Shown in pieces: positions 33,256 through 44,196 of a stretch of 64,000 bases of DNA; position 1 is the stretch's first letter, and each line of letters starts with the position of its first letter. The stretch is from Arenicola marina. Taxonomy: Eukaryota > Annelida > Polychaeta > Arenicolidae. The notes under the pieces are model-generated. The model had not been told where the DNA came from. It saw only the letters and a program-made list of their open reading frames with translations, and searched no databases. The stretch lies in contig OZ025260.1 in the NCBI GenBank assembly GCA_964019135.1, positions 29,940,254-30,004,253 on the forward strand. The letters run 5' to 3'. The translations under genes and the position numbers were made by a program.

Positions 33256-35990
33256 CCGCTGTCGTCACGCCCGCCAGACCTGCTGACTGTCGGGGGACGC
33301 TATGACTACAGAACACTGACCGGCAGACAGCGCATCGATGCTTACCTGTCTGCGTGGGCGCTCTCCACCCCCCTCTCTGCGCCTCCCCTTTACTCCCACC
33401 CCCCTCCCCCGGAAGCCGGAAGGTGCTAATCTTGGGCATCGTACTTAATAATTACATAAAACATAATACATTCACCCAGAACGAAAAACCTGTCTCGATT
33501 ATGGCAGTGAAGTATCTTTGTATGCAAGGTGCCATAGAAATATTTCTTCATGAATGTCGCCATTGGCAGCGCGTTCCCCTGCTCCCTTCTCTCCATACCC
33601 TCCCCCCGTCTCGTGGCCTCCCAATGCCCTCCCCTTACTCCCCATTAACTTGCGATAAAACAGTTGTAAGTGGATGCTACAAATCGGGCTTTTCATATAC
33701 CAAGAACGTTACGCAAGGTTCGTGTTGATCAATGTGTCTTGAATCCCTTACCATGTTTAACCTCATCATAGCGCGCCCTCTCGTCTTTCGCTCAACGAAT
33801 TTCACTTCGTGTCGTCCTTATCATCACCCCCCCCCCCCATCACCCTACCTAAGCGGTCACTGTATGCCCTATATAACTATATGTAAAAAATTGTACGCTA
33901 GTAGTGATCATTAAAAGCAGCAGGACTGTTTTTCGTTCAAGAATTGTATTTTTGATGTCGACATTTGTTTTGTTAAATTATGTCATTGAAATCGCTAAAT
34001 GCACAATGAAATGTGTTGTTTATACGGCTTTTGCAATATCCCGGTAGAGGTTGTAACGCTATAATCCCTCTGTTCAGCGTCAAATTGAACCATCAGAATT
34101 ATCCTTCATACGCGGAAACTGAAAATGAATATCATTGAAGATATGTCAACAACACCAATGTTTAGCAATTACTGTCCCACTGGTACCGTATCGGACGAAA
34201 TCATTCTGGGTTTTGATTAATTAGAAGCCAAGTTAGGCCTAAATATGCTTTCGGGTGTTATCGAGGTAAAAGCAGTGAAGCGCTTTGAACTTTGACCCTG
34301 TTATTTTGAAATATTTGTTTAGCTTAACACTTCCGTTGTGATCGAACGACAAAGGAAAGTCCATATTTAAAATTCTGCACATAAAATGCAAAGTTCAGCC
34401 TAAATAAACAATAAACAAATAAACGTTCGTGACCCCAGAACCGTTAAGGGTACCACTGTTCAATGTCCTTTTTTACGGCATTCGTCGCCGAAGATGAAAT
34501 GGCCCATTGTAGATGTGCGAAGCTACATTGAAGCAGTTGTTCTAGTCATCATTTATATTATTTATACATCAATCCATAAATATTGAACATGTTCTAACAA
34601 AACCAACACAGAACTCTTCTATTCACCGAAATGTAACTTTATTGCTTTTGATACCAGGGACTTCATAACCAGGCTGAAAACCGTTTTTCGATCTCTTGTG
34701 ATCGAATTTTTTCTCAAAACTTAGGTCTAATTCAAGGCCTTTGGTCTAATTTGTTTGTTCGACTTTTTATGTCGACATGATCTTTTACAAACAATCACTC
34801 GTCCTAATCTCCGTATGGGCGATGGAATACCACAACGAATACGCCACAACCATATAAGATACGCGATTTGCGCTTAAATGATTTTATCAAGCTACAATTT
34901 TTATATATCATCATCAAAACTAGTCGCAGATACCCGCTGAAATTAATAGTTTTTTTAACTCAATTTAGCCCTCATACATATTTCGTGCCACATGTTGTGC
35001 GCCTACAAGAGTCACATGTGTTAGCTTTAGTGGTGCTATATACTTCAAGTGTTCAGTGTCTCGTGCCTCGACTAGCATACTAGCAAGGTCGATATGTTAC
35101 CAGGTGAGAGGTGCATATTAAGACAAGCATAGATCAGTTTATGTACATCGATTGCGCAACTCACCTAGACATGACCTTTATATTATGTTACATGCAGCTT
35201 CGTCAGCAATTAAACACACAACACCATGTCATCAAAGGTCAAAACGGGGAAGAATATAATGTTAAATAGATTACTTGTTACGATGAATAAGAAGAGGGAA
35301 TTGGGCGTACGCTTTAAATACATGCACATACCAAATATCGATAAGGAAGAAGTTGAATCTAGTAAATTAGTATTGTTAAATCTATTCATGCAACATTATT
35401 CAAGCCATTCCAGAATGTGTTAAGTGCAATAACTATCTGGATGTTTAATTTTCATTCAATCAATTAAATCTCAAGTGTGTGCCTTGGCATCCGGCCGTCT
35501 GCGAAAGACGATATGGATTTGTGGCTTTTGTTTTGGTTTACTGATCAATATCGTAAGACGCAATGACTAAAAGGCGAAGTTGTTACAAGTGCCATCCTCT
35601 CCCGATGGTACCGTTACCATGGGGACGCGTGACGTTATTTTGTGACGTCATCACAATAAGAGTAATGCTTTTATTTCGGTATTTGACAGGTCACTACAAA
35701 GGAAGGGCCTATTTTTGTTTATAAATAATTAACATTTGCTGACAAATCAAGCAGTGTATCCGGTAACATGCTAAAGCACATGGTGGTTACTTATAAACAT
35801 GATAAAGACAAAAGTTATGGTTTTCATAAAAGGGCGGAAAAATTAAGTGCAATGGTAGACTATTATAGCAAAAAAAGGGTGGAGGTAGTCCCAGGGTAGA
35901 AATAGTAACCTATTGTATTCTCCTCTTTTCTATCGTGGTCGCAAGCAACCAAAGTTCTGTCGGTGCAAGCAAACAAACCAATTAATATTA
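33256..35990. other. Unique DNA, no gene recognised
   Basis: 2.7 kb without identifiable coding. Pyrimidine-rich stretches lie at 33360-33420 and 33825-33840. A 65-codon lysine-rich frame at 35226-35423 has no recognised domain. Confidence 0.45.
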
Positions 35991-36004
35991 TTCACAATTA
36001 TTCA

Positions 36005-38095
36005 CACCAACTGGACGGTTTACCAGTAGCAGCAGCTTACAAGTTATTTGACTTGTGTGTATGGCCGATATTGTTATAGGGCGCCGAAGTATGGGGATAT
36101 CAGTAAGGCAAAGTGGGCTAATCTCGATCCTTGGGTAACCTCGAACCCCACATGCTATTTTTGTTGATGACGTCACCAATTGAAATTTTACCACCGAATT
36201 GGTTTTTCGATCACAATCTTAGGGATACTCCTGATACCTAGACACAGAGACGCTGGATAATAGGCATGTAATTTTGTATCAAATTGGAATTAAATAAGTC
36301 CTGCGACCCAACGTTAACAGATGCTTGTGCAGCTTATCTCAAAAGTTAAGACACATGAGCTTCAAAAACAAGCAGTATGCCTTATTAACACTAAGTATGA
36401 GAACTTATTTTATAATAAAGAGTGACATCAGACGATGTTTACAACAAGTGTGACATCATAACAGTTTTTCCCCAGGTGGACTTTGACCTTGGGAGAGATC
36501 GAGGTTACCCCATCTTTTTCACGACCGTGGTCTAACCTCGATCCCCTCTTTAATTTAACATAATTTTCTAACAATATATGTCACAAAATACACAATTTTT
36601 TAGCAGTTGATGGTCACAAATGCATGCAACAATAACTGTCCCGCCCTGCTTCCGCATATTCTGACGTAAACTAATATTCAGATGTGTTGTGTGATTTATT
36701 TTGGAATCGTAACGCATTCGTTACAAATGGCACGTCTTTGGTGTGATGCCCATTCTATATTTTCGTTATGACTACCGGGTAATAAGACTAATAAATATAG
36801 TTTCATGGGACCGTTTTATCTATCGTTGCGCAGTAGAGCATAGTTATGTGAATTAATATTGTTGCTTTCACACACTAACAATCACTATACGCAGATTCAG
36901 TCACTCACCTGTCCCAGGGGGTCGAGGTTAGACCACAGGGATCGAGGTTCGACCATGCCCCCCACTGCCTTTCAAAAAATGAGCATTCCCCACAGACTGC
37001 AGATATTTTCGTTTTTTCTATTGAAACATATTATTGGAATACCGTTGGGTACTGTTTGAACAAAAAATAAGTTCATTTCACATTATTAAAGAAAATAGAC
37101 GCTTTTTTGTCTTAAGGGGTCGAGATTAGCCCACTTTGCCTTACCATGAACAAATCGAAAAAGTACAAACTGGCCTTTGTAACAGAATACTGGAATTATC
37201 AAAGAAATCTACAAACGAGGCTGCACTAGGAGAATGTGGTCGTCTACCATTGATATATGACTACTCGATTAAGTGCATAAAATATTGGTTAAAAGTACTA
37301 AAGATGCCCAACCCCAGATATCCCAAAGCCTGCTATGATATGTTTGGACCTGCTGTGTGAACAAGGTAAAGTGACATGTGCTACAGCCGTTAAAACGATA
37401 TTAGGCCTAATGAAATATGGGTCTGGTGTGGTGTGGTGTCACCAAGCAGTGGGAAGTGGGACGGTTATTCTGCTGCAGTTGAACACCAGAATGAAGGAAT
37501 GTTTAATGCAGAACTGGTTAAGAAGTGTTCACGATTTCCCAAAGTTAGGCGTTCATGCTACTTTCAAAGAAACCTTCGAAGCCATATTTTTAACCTAAAT
37601 GTTAGCAAATACAGATCACTGGCCACCTTAGATGTTCCGCTCATGTTCGTGAATCGAAAAGGGAAGATATGACGCTACACTTTAAGAAGCTGCCCTATTT
37701 GCGACACAGACCAGATAGATGTCACTGAATATGAATTTCACTTTTTACTTTGTTGTGCATATTACCTTAAGCTAAGGCCGAACTATATAGACAGTACGAT
37801 ATATATTGGAAACATCCAACTTTTTATAAATTTGTTACCTTCATGTCTTCACATGATGCTCAGATGATTCAAAACCTGTCTGGCCATATATTTAAACCCA
37901 TGGAAAATAACGCGAATATTTAGAGTTTAAATGACTTGCAGTTGAACTTCATTGTTTTGTTAGTATCAATGTAACCCATCGGTTATCTAAGCTAATTATG
38001 AATTGCACATGTTTTTTCGAATATTTACTACAATGTTTATATGTCATTTGGGCCTGATGGCATTGAATTCTCAATAAACTCACCTACACAAGTTG
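36005..38095 (+). pseudogene. LINE ORF2 C-terminal half, split by a transposon
   Basis: On the plus strand the left piece (to 36102) encodes AYKLFDLCVWPILL, a stop where Y is expected, then GAEVWGY. The right piece (from 37145) continues HEQIEKVQTGLCNRILELSK and then LGECGRLPL and IKYWLKVLKMPNPRYPKACY, which is the thumb/C-terminal region of APE-type LINE ORF2. Past about 37365 the frame shifts, then FNAELVKKCSRFPKVRR and a CPIC...HFLLCC segment follow, a CCHC-type knuckle common at LINE C-termini. The 3' UTR ends near 38080 with TCAATAAACTCACC. RT catalytic motifs are not present; the copy is 5'-truncated and dead. Confidence 0.85.
36103..37144. mobile_element. Non-autonomous DNA transposon inserted in LINE
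   Basis: Ends are inverted repeats starting GTAAGGCAAAGTGGGCTAAT and continuing CTCGAYCC, about 28 bp. The insertion splits the LINE codons W-G-Y|H-E-Q exactly: removing 36103-37144 plus one CA restores the expected reading, so the target duplication is CA (36101-36102, 37145-37146). Subterminal copies of TCGAGGTTAGACCAC-like text occur at both sides in inverted orientation (near 36130-36160, 36490-36545, 36917-36955), possible transposase sites. No transposase is present. A 2-bp duplication not reading TA is unusual; superfamily not assigned. Confidence 0.8.
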
Positions 38096-39810
38096 AAGGT
38101 TAATATATAACTAGGAATCTGTTGCATAAACAGACATTTACGCTTACATGAAAGCAATCATAATTGAGAATTGAAACTTCCTTGGATTTTGCAAATATAT
38201 TTTCCAGAAAGTGTCTGTTATTGATAGGTCTCTAAATCGGATTTCGATACACATCCACTTGCAGCAGACATCAGTCACCATATCAACCAAGATATCAGTT
38301 GTAGAGCAACAGGGAATGTCCAACCTCGTGGCGGGTTGCCCGTTAGGCGAGGCCTACCAATGGTTACCTGTATCTACACTCATCGGAAACTGTCCAAGCA
38401 AAGACAATTTCCGTTCTTCGAGAACATTTTCACTGGCCCAATAAGTGTCTGTTAACTCACGCCTCCTCAGACACTTATTATCGACAAATGTTGCTTCGCT
38501 GCACTTCGAAGCAGCCGATCTGTTGGATGGCGCCATTCACTGCCTACTATGACGTCACTGGGCGATACTATTTATATAGCTGTGAAGGGTCATAGGTTTA
38601 AATTCCTTTGTAGCGTTATACCACCAGCTCTGTTTTTAATCATCGACGTATACGTAAAGTTAACTAATGTGAACAGGAAATCAATAGAGTATGAATTGAG
38701 ACCGCATAATATATCCGCACAGAAGCGTCACCTGCACATACGAAGTTGTTTACAACCTCCGTATGACCCTCATGAAATGATGCGTTAGACTTTTTCAACA
38801 TGACCTAGTTTTTGGACTAATAAGATGACAGTTTGATGACCTTCACCTTCCCACAACTGACACGACAACTGTCAAAACAGCATCGTCTGCTGTATAAAAT
38901 AACACTGCATGTCCGATTTTGTGAGCATATAGTTCGAATTCAGATCGGACTAACATTAACTAAAATACTTGCCTCAGTTAAGGTAAAATGTTCCCTGCCT
39001 CTCGCAATAACGAAATAATTTGTCCTTTTCCTTGTTCGGAGCGTATCCGTTGCGACTGTAGTGACTTTCTACACTATGCTAGAAAGCCATTGTTCTCTTC
39101 TTCGGCGCCATTTTAGCTCCATCATGTTCAAAGACGAGAACCATCAACGCACATAGTCCACCGTGCCATTCACAATGAACTCCATTACCGCACATAGCAA
39201 TACATAATGGCCCCCACCAACGTTTCAAGAATGCACGAATCAAGTACAAGTCAAAATACAATAATCAGTCTTGTTATATATACAGGAAATTGGGAAAAAT
39301 ACATTTATAAATAAGTGAATCCAAAGGAATAAAACAACAAAAAATACGCTTTTTTTCGCAGACAGATAAAGAAAGATTCAATTATATACAAAGCTGGGCC
39401 GGAAATGTAACTCAATCCCCACCAATCACGTCACCGCCCCCTCCCCCCACCCCCCTCCCACTAATCACCCGTACCTTCCCGCCTCCGCTTCCTTAAATGG
39501 TCTTTGAGAAATACGGGGATGGACAAAACTTGGCCTTTGTTCGATGCAATTGCCTTTGTTTGAAGGGGACGTCACGTGACACGGGCTTCATTATCTTCTC
39601 TTCGCGATAATCCCAAAGCCCCATTACTTACCCCCCTCAGACCCCCCCGCCCCCCAACGCCCCGCAATGACCTGTCATATCTATCCTCGAATGCCTCAGT
39701 AAAAATATAGAATGACGTACGCAAACATAATACAAGTGACGGTAAGTTTGTCATTGCTATTCTATATTATATCACCCTGCAATGTGGTAGTTATACACAT
39801 GTTATATTAT
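38096..39810. other. Unique DNA with one hairpin
   Basis: No gene recognised. AATAAGTGTCTG and CAGACACTTATT at about 38440-38481 form a hairpin; C-rich tracts lie near 39425-39460. Confidence 0.45.
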
Positions 39811-39814
39811 ATAA

Positions 39815-39905
39815 ATGGATTTTAATAGTATGGAAATAGAGATAATAGTAACGGTTAATAGTATGGATATAGAGTTAATAGTAATTAACGGTTAATAGTA
39901 TGGAT
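39815..39905. repeat. ~30-bp tandem repeat (TTAATAGTATGGATATAGA)
   Basis: Three units of TTAATAGTATGGATATAGA with ATAGTAACGG between. Lies about 0.4 kb past the stop codon of the minus-strand GPCR. Confidence 0.8.
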
Positions 39906-39927
39906 AAACTACAACGTCTTATTCATA

Positions 39928-40280
39928 ACACATTACTCTCGGTAACTCATTTCTCTCTCTAACACATTACTCACCGGAACACATTACTTTCTATGGTAAC
40001 ATACTCTCCGAAACACATTACTCACCGGAACACATTACTTTCCATGGTAAATTACTCTCCGAAACACATTACTCTCCGTAACACATTACTCTCCGTAACA
40101 CATTTCTCTCCGTAACACATTACTCTCCGTAACACATTACTCTCCATGGTACATTACTCTCCGTAACACATTATTCTTCATAACACGTTACTCTCCATAT
40201 GACATTGCACTCCACAGCATGTTACTTTCCATGACACATTACTCTCCATGGCACATTACTTTCCATGTTACACATTAGTT
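39928..40280. repeat. 17-bp minisatellite (CACATTACTCTCCGTAA)
   Basis: About 20 diverged copies of CACATTACTCTCCGTAA. It starts within 30 bases downstream of the GPCR stop codon (minus strand), so it may lie in that gene's 3' UTR. Confidence 0.9.
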
Positions 40281-40304
40281 ACCTGACAGTGGACAGACTG
40301 GTGT

Positions 40305-41516
40305 TTATATGTAGGCATTGAGAGTTTCCCGCGACTCCGTCGCCTTGCTTCTCGCCGAAGCATTCCCGTTCGAGAAGTCCCCTGAAATCTCGGTGCCGCC
40401 ACGAGAGTTGGTGGACCAGTGAGACGTGCCCGAGTTTTGCCTTACCCGGCCGCATAATGAGAGGAACATGGCCTTCATCTCAAGGCGGAACTCCCGGCCG
40501 CTGATAAGGTACAGGAACAGGTTGCCCGAATGGTTGACGAGCAGCAGGCAGATACTGAAGGACCACGCCAGACGCAAGATGGCCGCCTCCTTCCCGGCCA
40601 CGACGTAATCGGCGGGGAAGGCCGTGGTCAGGATGTAGGTCACGTGATAGGGCAGCGAGAAGACGACGAAGGCCACGCTGATGGTGACTACCATGCTGAT
40701 CACCGAGGACGTGTTGTAGCCGTCCGCGTCCGAGCTGGCGCTGTTTGAAGACCTCAACGCCCGACGCCTGATCTTGGCCAAGACGATTTGCCAGACGATG
40801 ATCACGTTGCTCGAGATGATCATCGTGGCCGGCAAGAGGCCCTTGAAGACAAGGTCAGTCCAAGGTCGAATGACGACCGCGAAGTATATGGTGACGTCAG
40901 CTGTGCAGACGCTGTAGACGCGCCCCATGCTGGTGACGGTGACGGTGAGGTAGGACACGAGGCTGTGCGAGAGGTAGCCCACGTTGAGCAGGAAGGCGAC
41001 AATCAGGTAGATGACGGACACCTTCCTCTGTAGCAGACGCTTGGCCTTGAGTGGGGCCAGGATGGCGATGGCTCGCTCCACGGACACCCCGGCCAGGATC
41101 CAGTTGGAGTACCCCGAGGCGCAGTTGACGACCAGGTACCAGATCTTGCAGTAGGCGGTGTGGAGGGCGGGGGGGTCGATTCCCGTGAGGGCCCGCACCC
41201 AGTGGCGCCCCGCTGCGGCTACCACCAGCCCTATGAAGTCGGCCACCGCCAGCACCAGGAAGTAGAGACTGGCGCTGTGCTGCTGCAGCCGTTTCCGTCT
41301 GAGGACACACATAGCCAACACGTTGGCGACGGCCCCGACAAACATAATGATCCCCACGGCGTACAGGTCCAGTTGACTGGCTAGCACTGCTTCCCAATAC
41401 ACTTCCGGAGTACCTGGTCCCGAGGTCGGGGGCGTCGTGATGACGTCATAGAAGGAGACCGCTTCCCGAGCTGAGTCTGACGTCATAGCGTCATCCATGT
41501 CTGTCACATTCGCCAT
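40305..41516 (-). CDS. Class A (rhodopsin-like) G-protein-coupled receptor
   Basis: A 403-residue seven-helix receptor, likely in the plasma membrane. TM1 about 51-73 (ANVLAMCVL), TM2 82-104 (LAVADFIG, the conserved D at 93), TM3 123-150 with C123 for the disulfide to C204, TM4 166-186, TM5 225-247 with P229, TM6 271-298 (SLPYH), TM7 312-338. DRY is replaced by ERA (147-149), TM4 has no conserved W, and NPxxY reads NLFLY (332-336). An N-glycosylation site is N3. This pattern resembles neuropeptide/FMRFamide-type or lineage-expanded orphan receptors of lophotrochozoans; ligand unknown. I chose MANVTD as start: the open frame runs further upstream, but a strong acceptor lies at 41576, so those codons are intronic. 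The coding part is one uninterrupted exon, GC-rich against AT-rich flanks. Confidence 0.9.
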   Translation of the reverse strand: MANVTDMDDAMTSDSAREAVSFYDVITTPPTSGPGTPEVYWEAVLASQLDLYAVGIIMFVGAVANVLAMCVLRRKRLQQHSASLYFLVLAVADFIGLVVAAAGRHWVRALTGIDPPALHTAYCKIWYLVVNCASGYSNWILAGVSVERAIAILAPLKAKRLLQRKVSVIYLIVAFLLNVGYLSHSLVSYLTVTVTSMGRVYSVCTADVTIYFAVVIRPWTDLVFKGLLPATMIISSNVIIVWQIVLAKIRRRALRSSNSASSDADGYNTSSVISMVVTISVAFVVFSLPYHVTYILTTAFPADYVVAGKEAAILRLAWSFSICLLLVNHSGNLFLYLISGREFRLEMKAMFLSLCGRVRQNSGTSHWSTNSRGGTEISGDFSNGNASARSKATESRETLNAYI

Positions 41517-41575
41517 GCTGACAGGGGGGTGATGACCCAGATATTGAGTTTGAAGTATGATTGCAACGATCCTTT

Positions 41576-41603
41576 CTGTAGAGAGACACAAAAAAGGAAA
41601 CAT
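41576..41603 (-). promoter_or_regulatory. Splice acceptor before GPCR coding exon
   Basis: On the minus strand a tract TTTCCTTTTTTTGTGTCTCT followed by CTACAG ends at 41576; the exon then starts AAAGGATCG about 60 bases before the MANVTD start codon. A candidate donor GTGAGT sits upstream at 41731-41726, which would leave a non-coding first exon to the right of about 41732. Acceptor well supported by pattern, donor weakly. Confidence 0.6.
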
Positions 41604-42040
41604 GCAAATTACTAAAAAGACACGACAGCTGTTCATGAAACCGACCGGAAACCGAAACCGTTTCACTGATTTCTAAACTTTACCAATCTATAGGCGAACG
41701 GATCTGTAGCAGACAGAATGCGTTGACTCACTGCGAGCGGCTGACTTTGTCTGGCCGTATTTAGTAAGCTTGGCCTAAAGGAAGTGAGCTCTAGTAAAGG
41801 AGTTGCTTTGGAGCCTCGGTCTGGCGTCGAGCGAGAAGAAAATTTAAACGCCGACAACCAGACACACATGTTGACGTGGACATAACGGAGAGATGTACGC
41901 CTGCAGTGTATGTAGGGAATAATTGTAGTATCATTGCTATGACGTTTACGGTATACTCAAACTCTTCCCGACCTGCCAGTCTAGCTACGCCGAATATCAA
42001 TGAAATGTTCACGCCGGTCATGTATTGAAACCTACGCACC
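41604..42040. other. Presumed 5' region of the GPCR gene
   Basis: Likely intron and 5' UTR/promoter of the minus-strand receptor. No TATA box or clear start site is distinguishable. Confidence 0.4.
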
Positions 42041-42370
42041 TTTGTATTGGCGCATTACGAATTACCTTGATCAAGCTTCGTGTTTGTATTGGCGCATTAT
42101 GAATTACCTTGATGACGCTTCTTGTTCTTATTGGCGCATTAAGAATTACCTTGATCAAGCTTCTTGTTTGTGTTGGCGCTGTCATAATTATTTTGACCAA
42201 GCTTCTTGTTTGTATTGGCGCATTAAGAATTACCTTGGTCAAGCTTCTGGTTTGTGTTGGCGCATTCAGAATTATTTTGATCAGGTTTCTTGTTTGTATT
42301 GGCGCATTACGAATTACCTTGATCAAGCTTCTTGTTTGTATTGGCGCATTAAGAATTACCTTGATCAAGA
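42041..42370. repeat. 42-bp tandem array, ~8 copies
   Basis: Units of TTGTATTGGCGCATTA, GAATTACCTTGATCAAGC, TTCTTG. As 42 is 14 codons, both strands are open: plus strand reads YWRITNYLDQASCL repeats. No domain known; expansion looks recent (few differences). Confidence 0.9.
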
Positions 42371-42464
42371 TATTATTTCGGCAATTGCATATTTGAGAAA
42401 TGGATTCTTTTGGGAGCAGGATGCCTTGCCGCTACAAGCAACAGCAAATGTGGTAATCCATTTA

Positions 42465-43207
42465 GAATGGAGTGCTTGCGGCGTGGTATAGGCGGTATAG
42501 ATACAAGCGTTTTAGCTCCAAGCAATCTACCATTTCCCTTTAGAATGGAGTATTGCGGCGTGGTATCGGCGGTAAAGAAACAAGCGTGTTAGCTCTAAGT
42601 AATCTACCATTTCTATTTAGAATGAAGTACTTGCGGCGTGGTATAGGCGGTAAAGAAACAAGCGTTTTAGCTCCAAGTAATCTACCATTTCTATTTAGAA
42701 TGGAGTACTTGCGGCGTGGTATAGGCGGTATAGAAACAAGCGTGTTAGCTCTAAGTAATCTACCATTTCTATTTAGAATGAAGTACTTGCGGCGTGGTAT
42801 AGGCGGTAAAGAAACAAGCGTTTTAGCTCCAAGTAATCTACCATTTCTATTTAGAATGGAGTACTTGCGGCGTGGTATAGGCGGTATAGAAACAAACGTT
42901 TTAGCTCTAAGCAATCTACCATTTCCCTTTGGAATGGAGTACTTGCGGCGTGGTATAGGCGGTATAGATACAAGCGTTTTAGCTCTAAGCAATCTACAGT
43001 TTCCATTTAGAATGGCGTACTTGCGGCGTGGTATAGGCGGTATAAAAACAAACTATTTAGCTCTAAGTAACCTACCATTTCTACTTAGAATGGAGTACTT
43101 GCGGCGTGGTATAGGCGGTAAACAAACAAGCGTTTTAGCTCTAAGCAATCTACCATTTACATTTAGAATGGAGTACTTGCGGCGTGGTATAGGCGGTACA
43201 GATACAA
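42465..43207. repeat. 78-bp tandem array, ~9.5 copies
   Basis: Units of GTACTTGCGGCGTGGTATAG, GCGGTATAGAAACAAGCG, TTTTAGCTCTAAGCAATC, TACCATTTCTATTTAGAATG. The 78-bp period (26 codons) keeps frame: a 258-codon plus-strand frame repeats YLRRGIGG, ETSVLALSNLPFLFRM. Two alternating unit types (SVLALSNL and SVLAPSNL) give a 156-bp higher-order period in 42553-42900. A coding role cannot be excluded but nothing beyond openness supports it. Confidence 0.9.
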
Positions 43208-44190
43208 GCGTCCGCCTCCGTCAACTTCAATCCGGATTTGACGCAAGAGGAGACGAGGCGAAGGCGGCCGATAAATTTCGCAGCTGCCCGGTTACTTTTC
43301 TGAACTTTGAACCCAAGATTTTGAATTAACACATCATAGAACATAGAAACTGGGTATGGAGGGGCATATAGAACATGGTCGGGGACGACAGGTCTAATTA
43401 AGTTAATGTTCTCCAAGTTGTGTTTACTGTCAATGTAATTGTGTGGCAAAATTGGAACCCAGCGTCAGTATAAGAGGGAGGGGGGGGGGGGGGGGGTACC
43501 CGCTCTGAATCGCGAATCCCCAAGAATTAGGGAGAGCAATATCGATTCTCCAAGATTATGACATGTTAAAGCTGGGCGGGAAAAAAACGCCTTAATGGTG
43601 ATATCGCGAATATCGAGGAATTCGCAGACTGCTATTAACGGATCGCGGGGAAATAGGCAAAGGATCTTCGCGTTGAACCAGGAGTTGTACGGATAACGAT
43701 CCCCAGAAATTGCCAACAGCTGACAGGAAATCTCCCAGAATTCATCCATGATGATGACGTTTTATGACATGACGTTCTAGTTTGATTCGGCCAGACTCCA
43801 TGCGCTTACTGGCCTGAACTGACATAGAACTACAGGTTCCACATAGAAAAGTTGGCGGGCGACGGGCAGGAAGGTAGACAGATGACGCGGTCGTGACTAC
43901 GGATGCCAAGGGCGGTCCCCCCCCCACCACCATTTTAGAGAAAGAATATCGTTTTTTTTCAATGCAAAACTTATGAGGCGTGGACCGCCCCCCCCCCCTC
44001 CCACCTTTTGAGGAAGAACGCTATCTGAGGCGGCGTGGACCCCCCGCCACCCCTGGGTCGTCAAAAAACTTTAAAAACTTAAACGATAGTGAAATATGCA
44101 AGGAAAAGTACTAGCATATTTTGTATACCTCACCCAGTGCCTGTACACAGTGTAACATGTGTAGCTGAAACCTTTGAGCAAAATCTGGCC
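43208..44190. other. Unique DNA with G/C homopolymers
   Basis: Poly-G at about 43481-43496 and poly-C at 43917-43926 and 43988-43998. No gene recognised. Confidence 0.5.
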
Positions 44191-44196
44191 CTTTAT

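Noticed and set aside
31275-33305. 676-codon plus-strand frame as a gene
   Set aside because: Same explanation with a 31-bp unit; it is read in every frame.
40897-41397. 166-codon minus-strand frame rich in R and P
   Set aside because: It is the shifted-frame shadow of the GPCR coding exon in GC-rich sequence.
41517-41666. N-terminal 50-codon extension of the GPCR with a hydrophobic, signal-like stretch
   Set aside because: The stretch is the pyrimidine tract of a splice acceptor; MANVTD after the acceptor is the better start.
42000-42491. 163-codon frame of YWRITNYLDQASCL repeats as a gene
   Set aside because: Explained by the 42-bp array; open on both strands.
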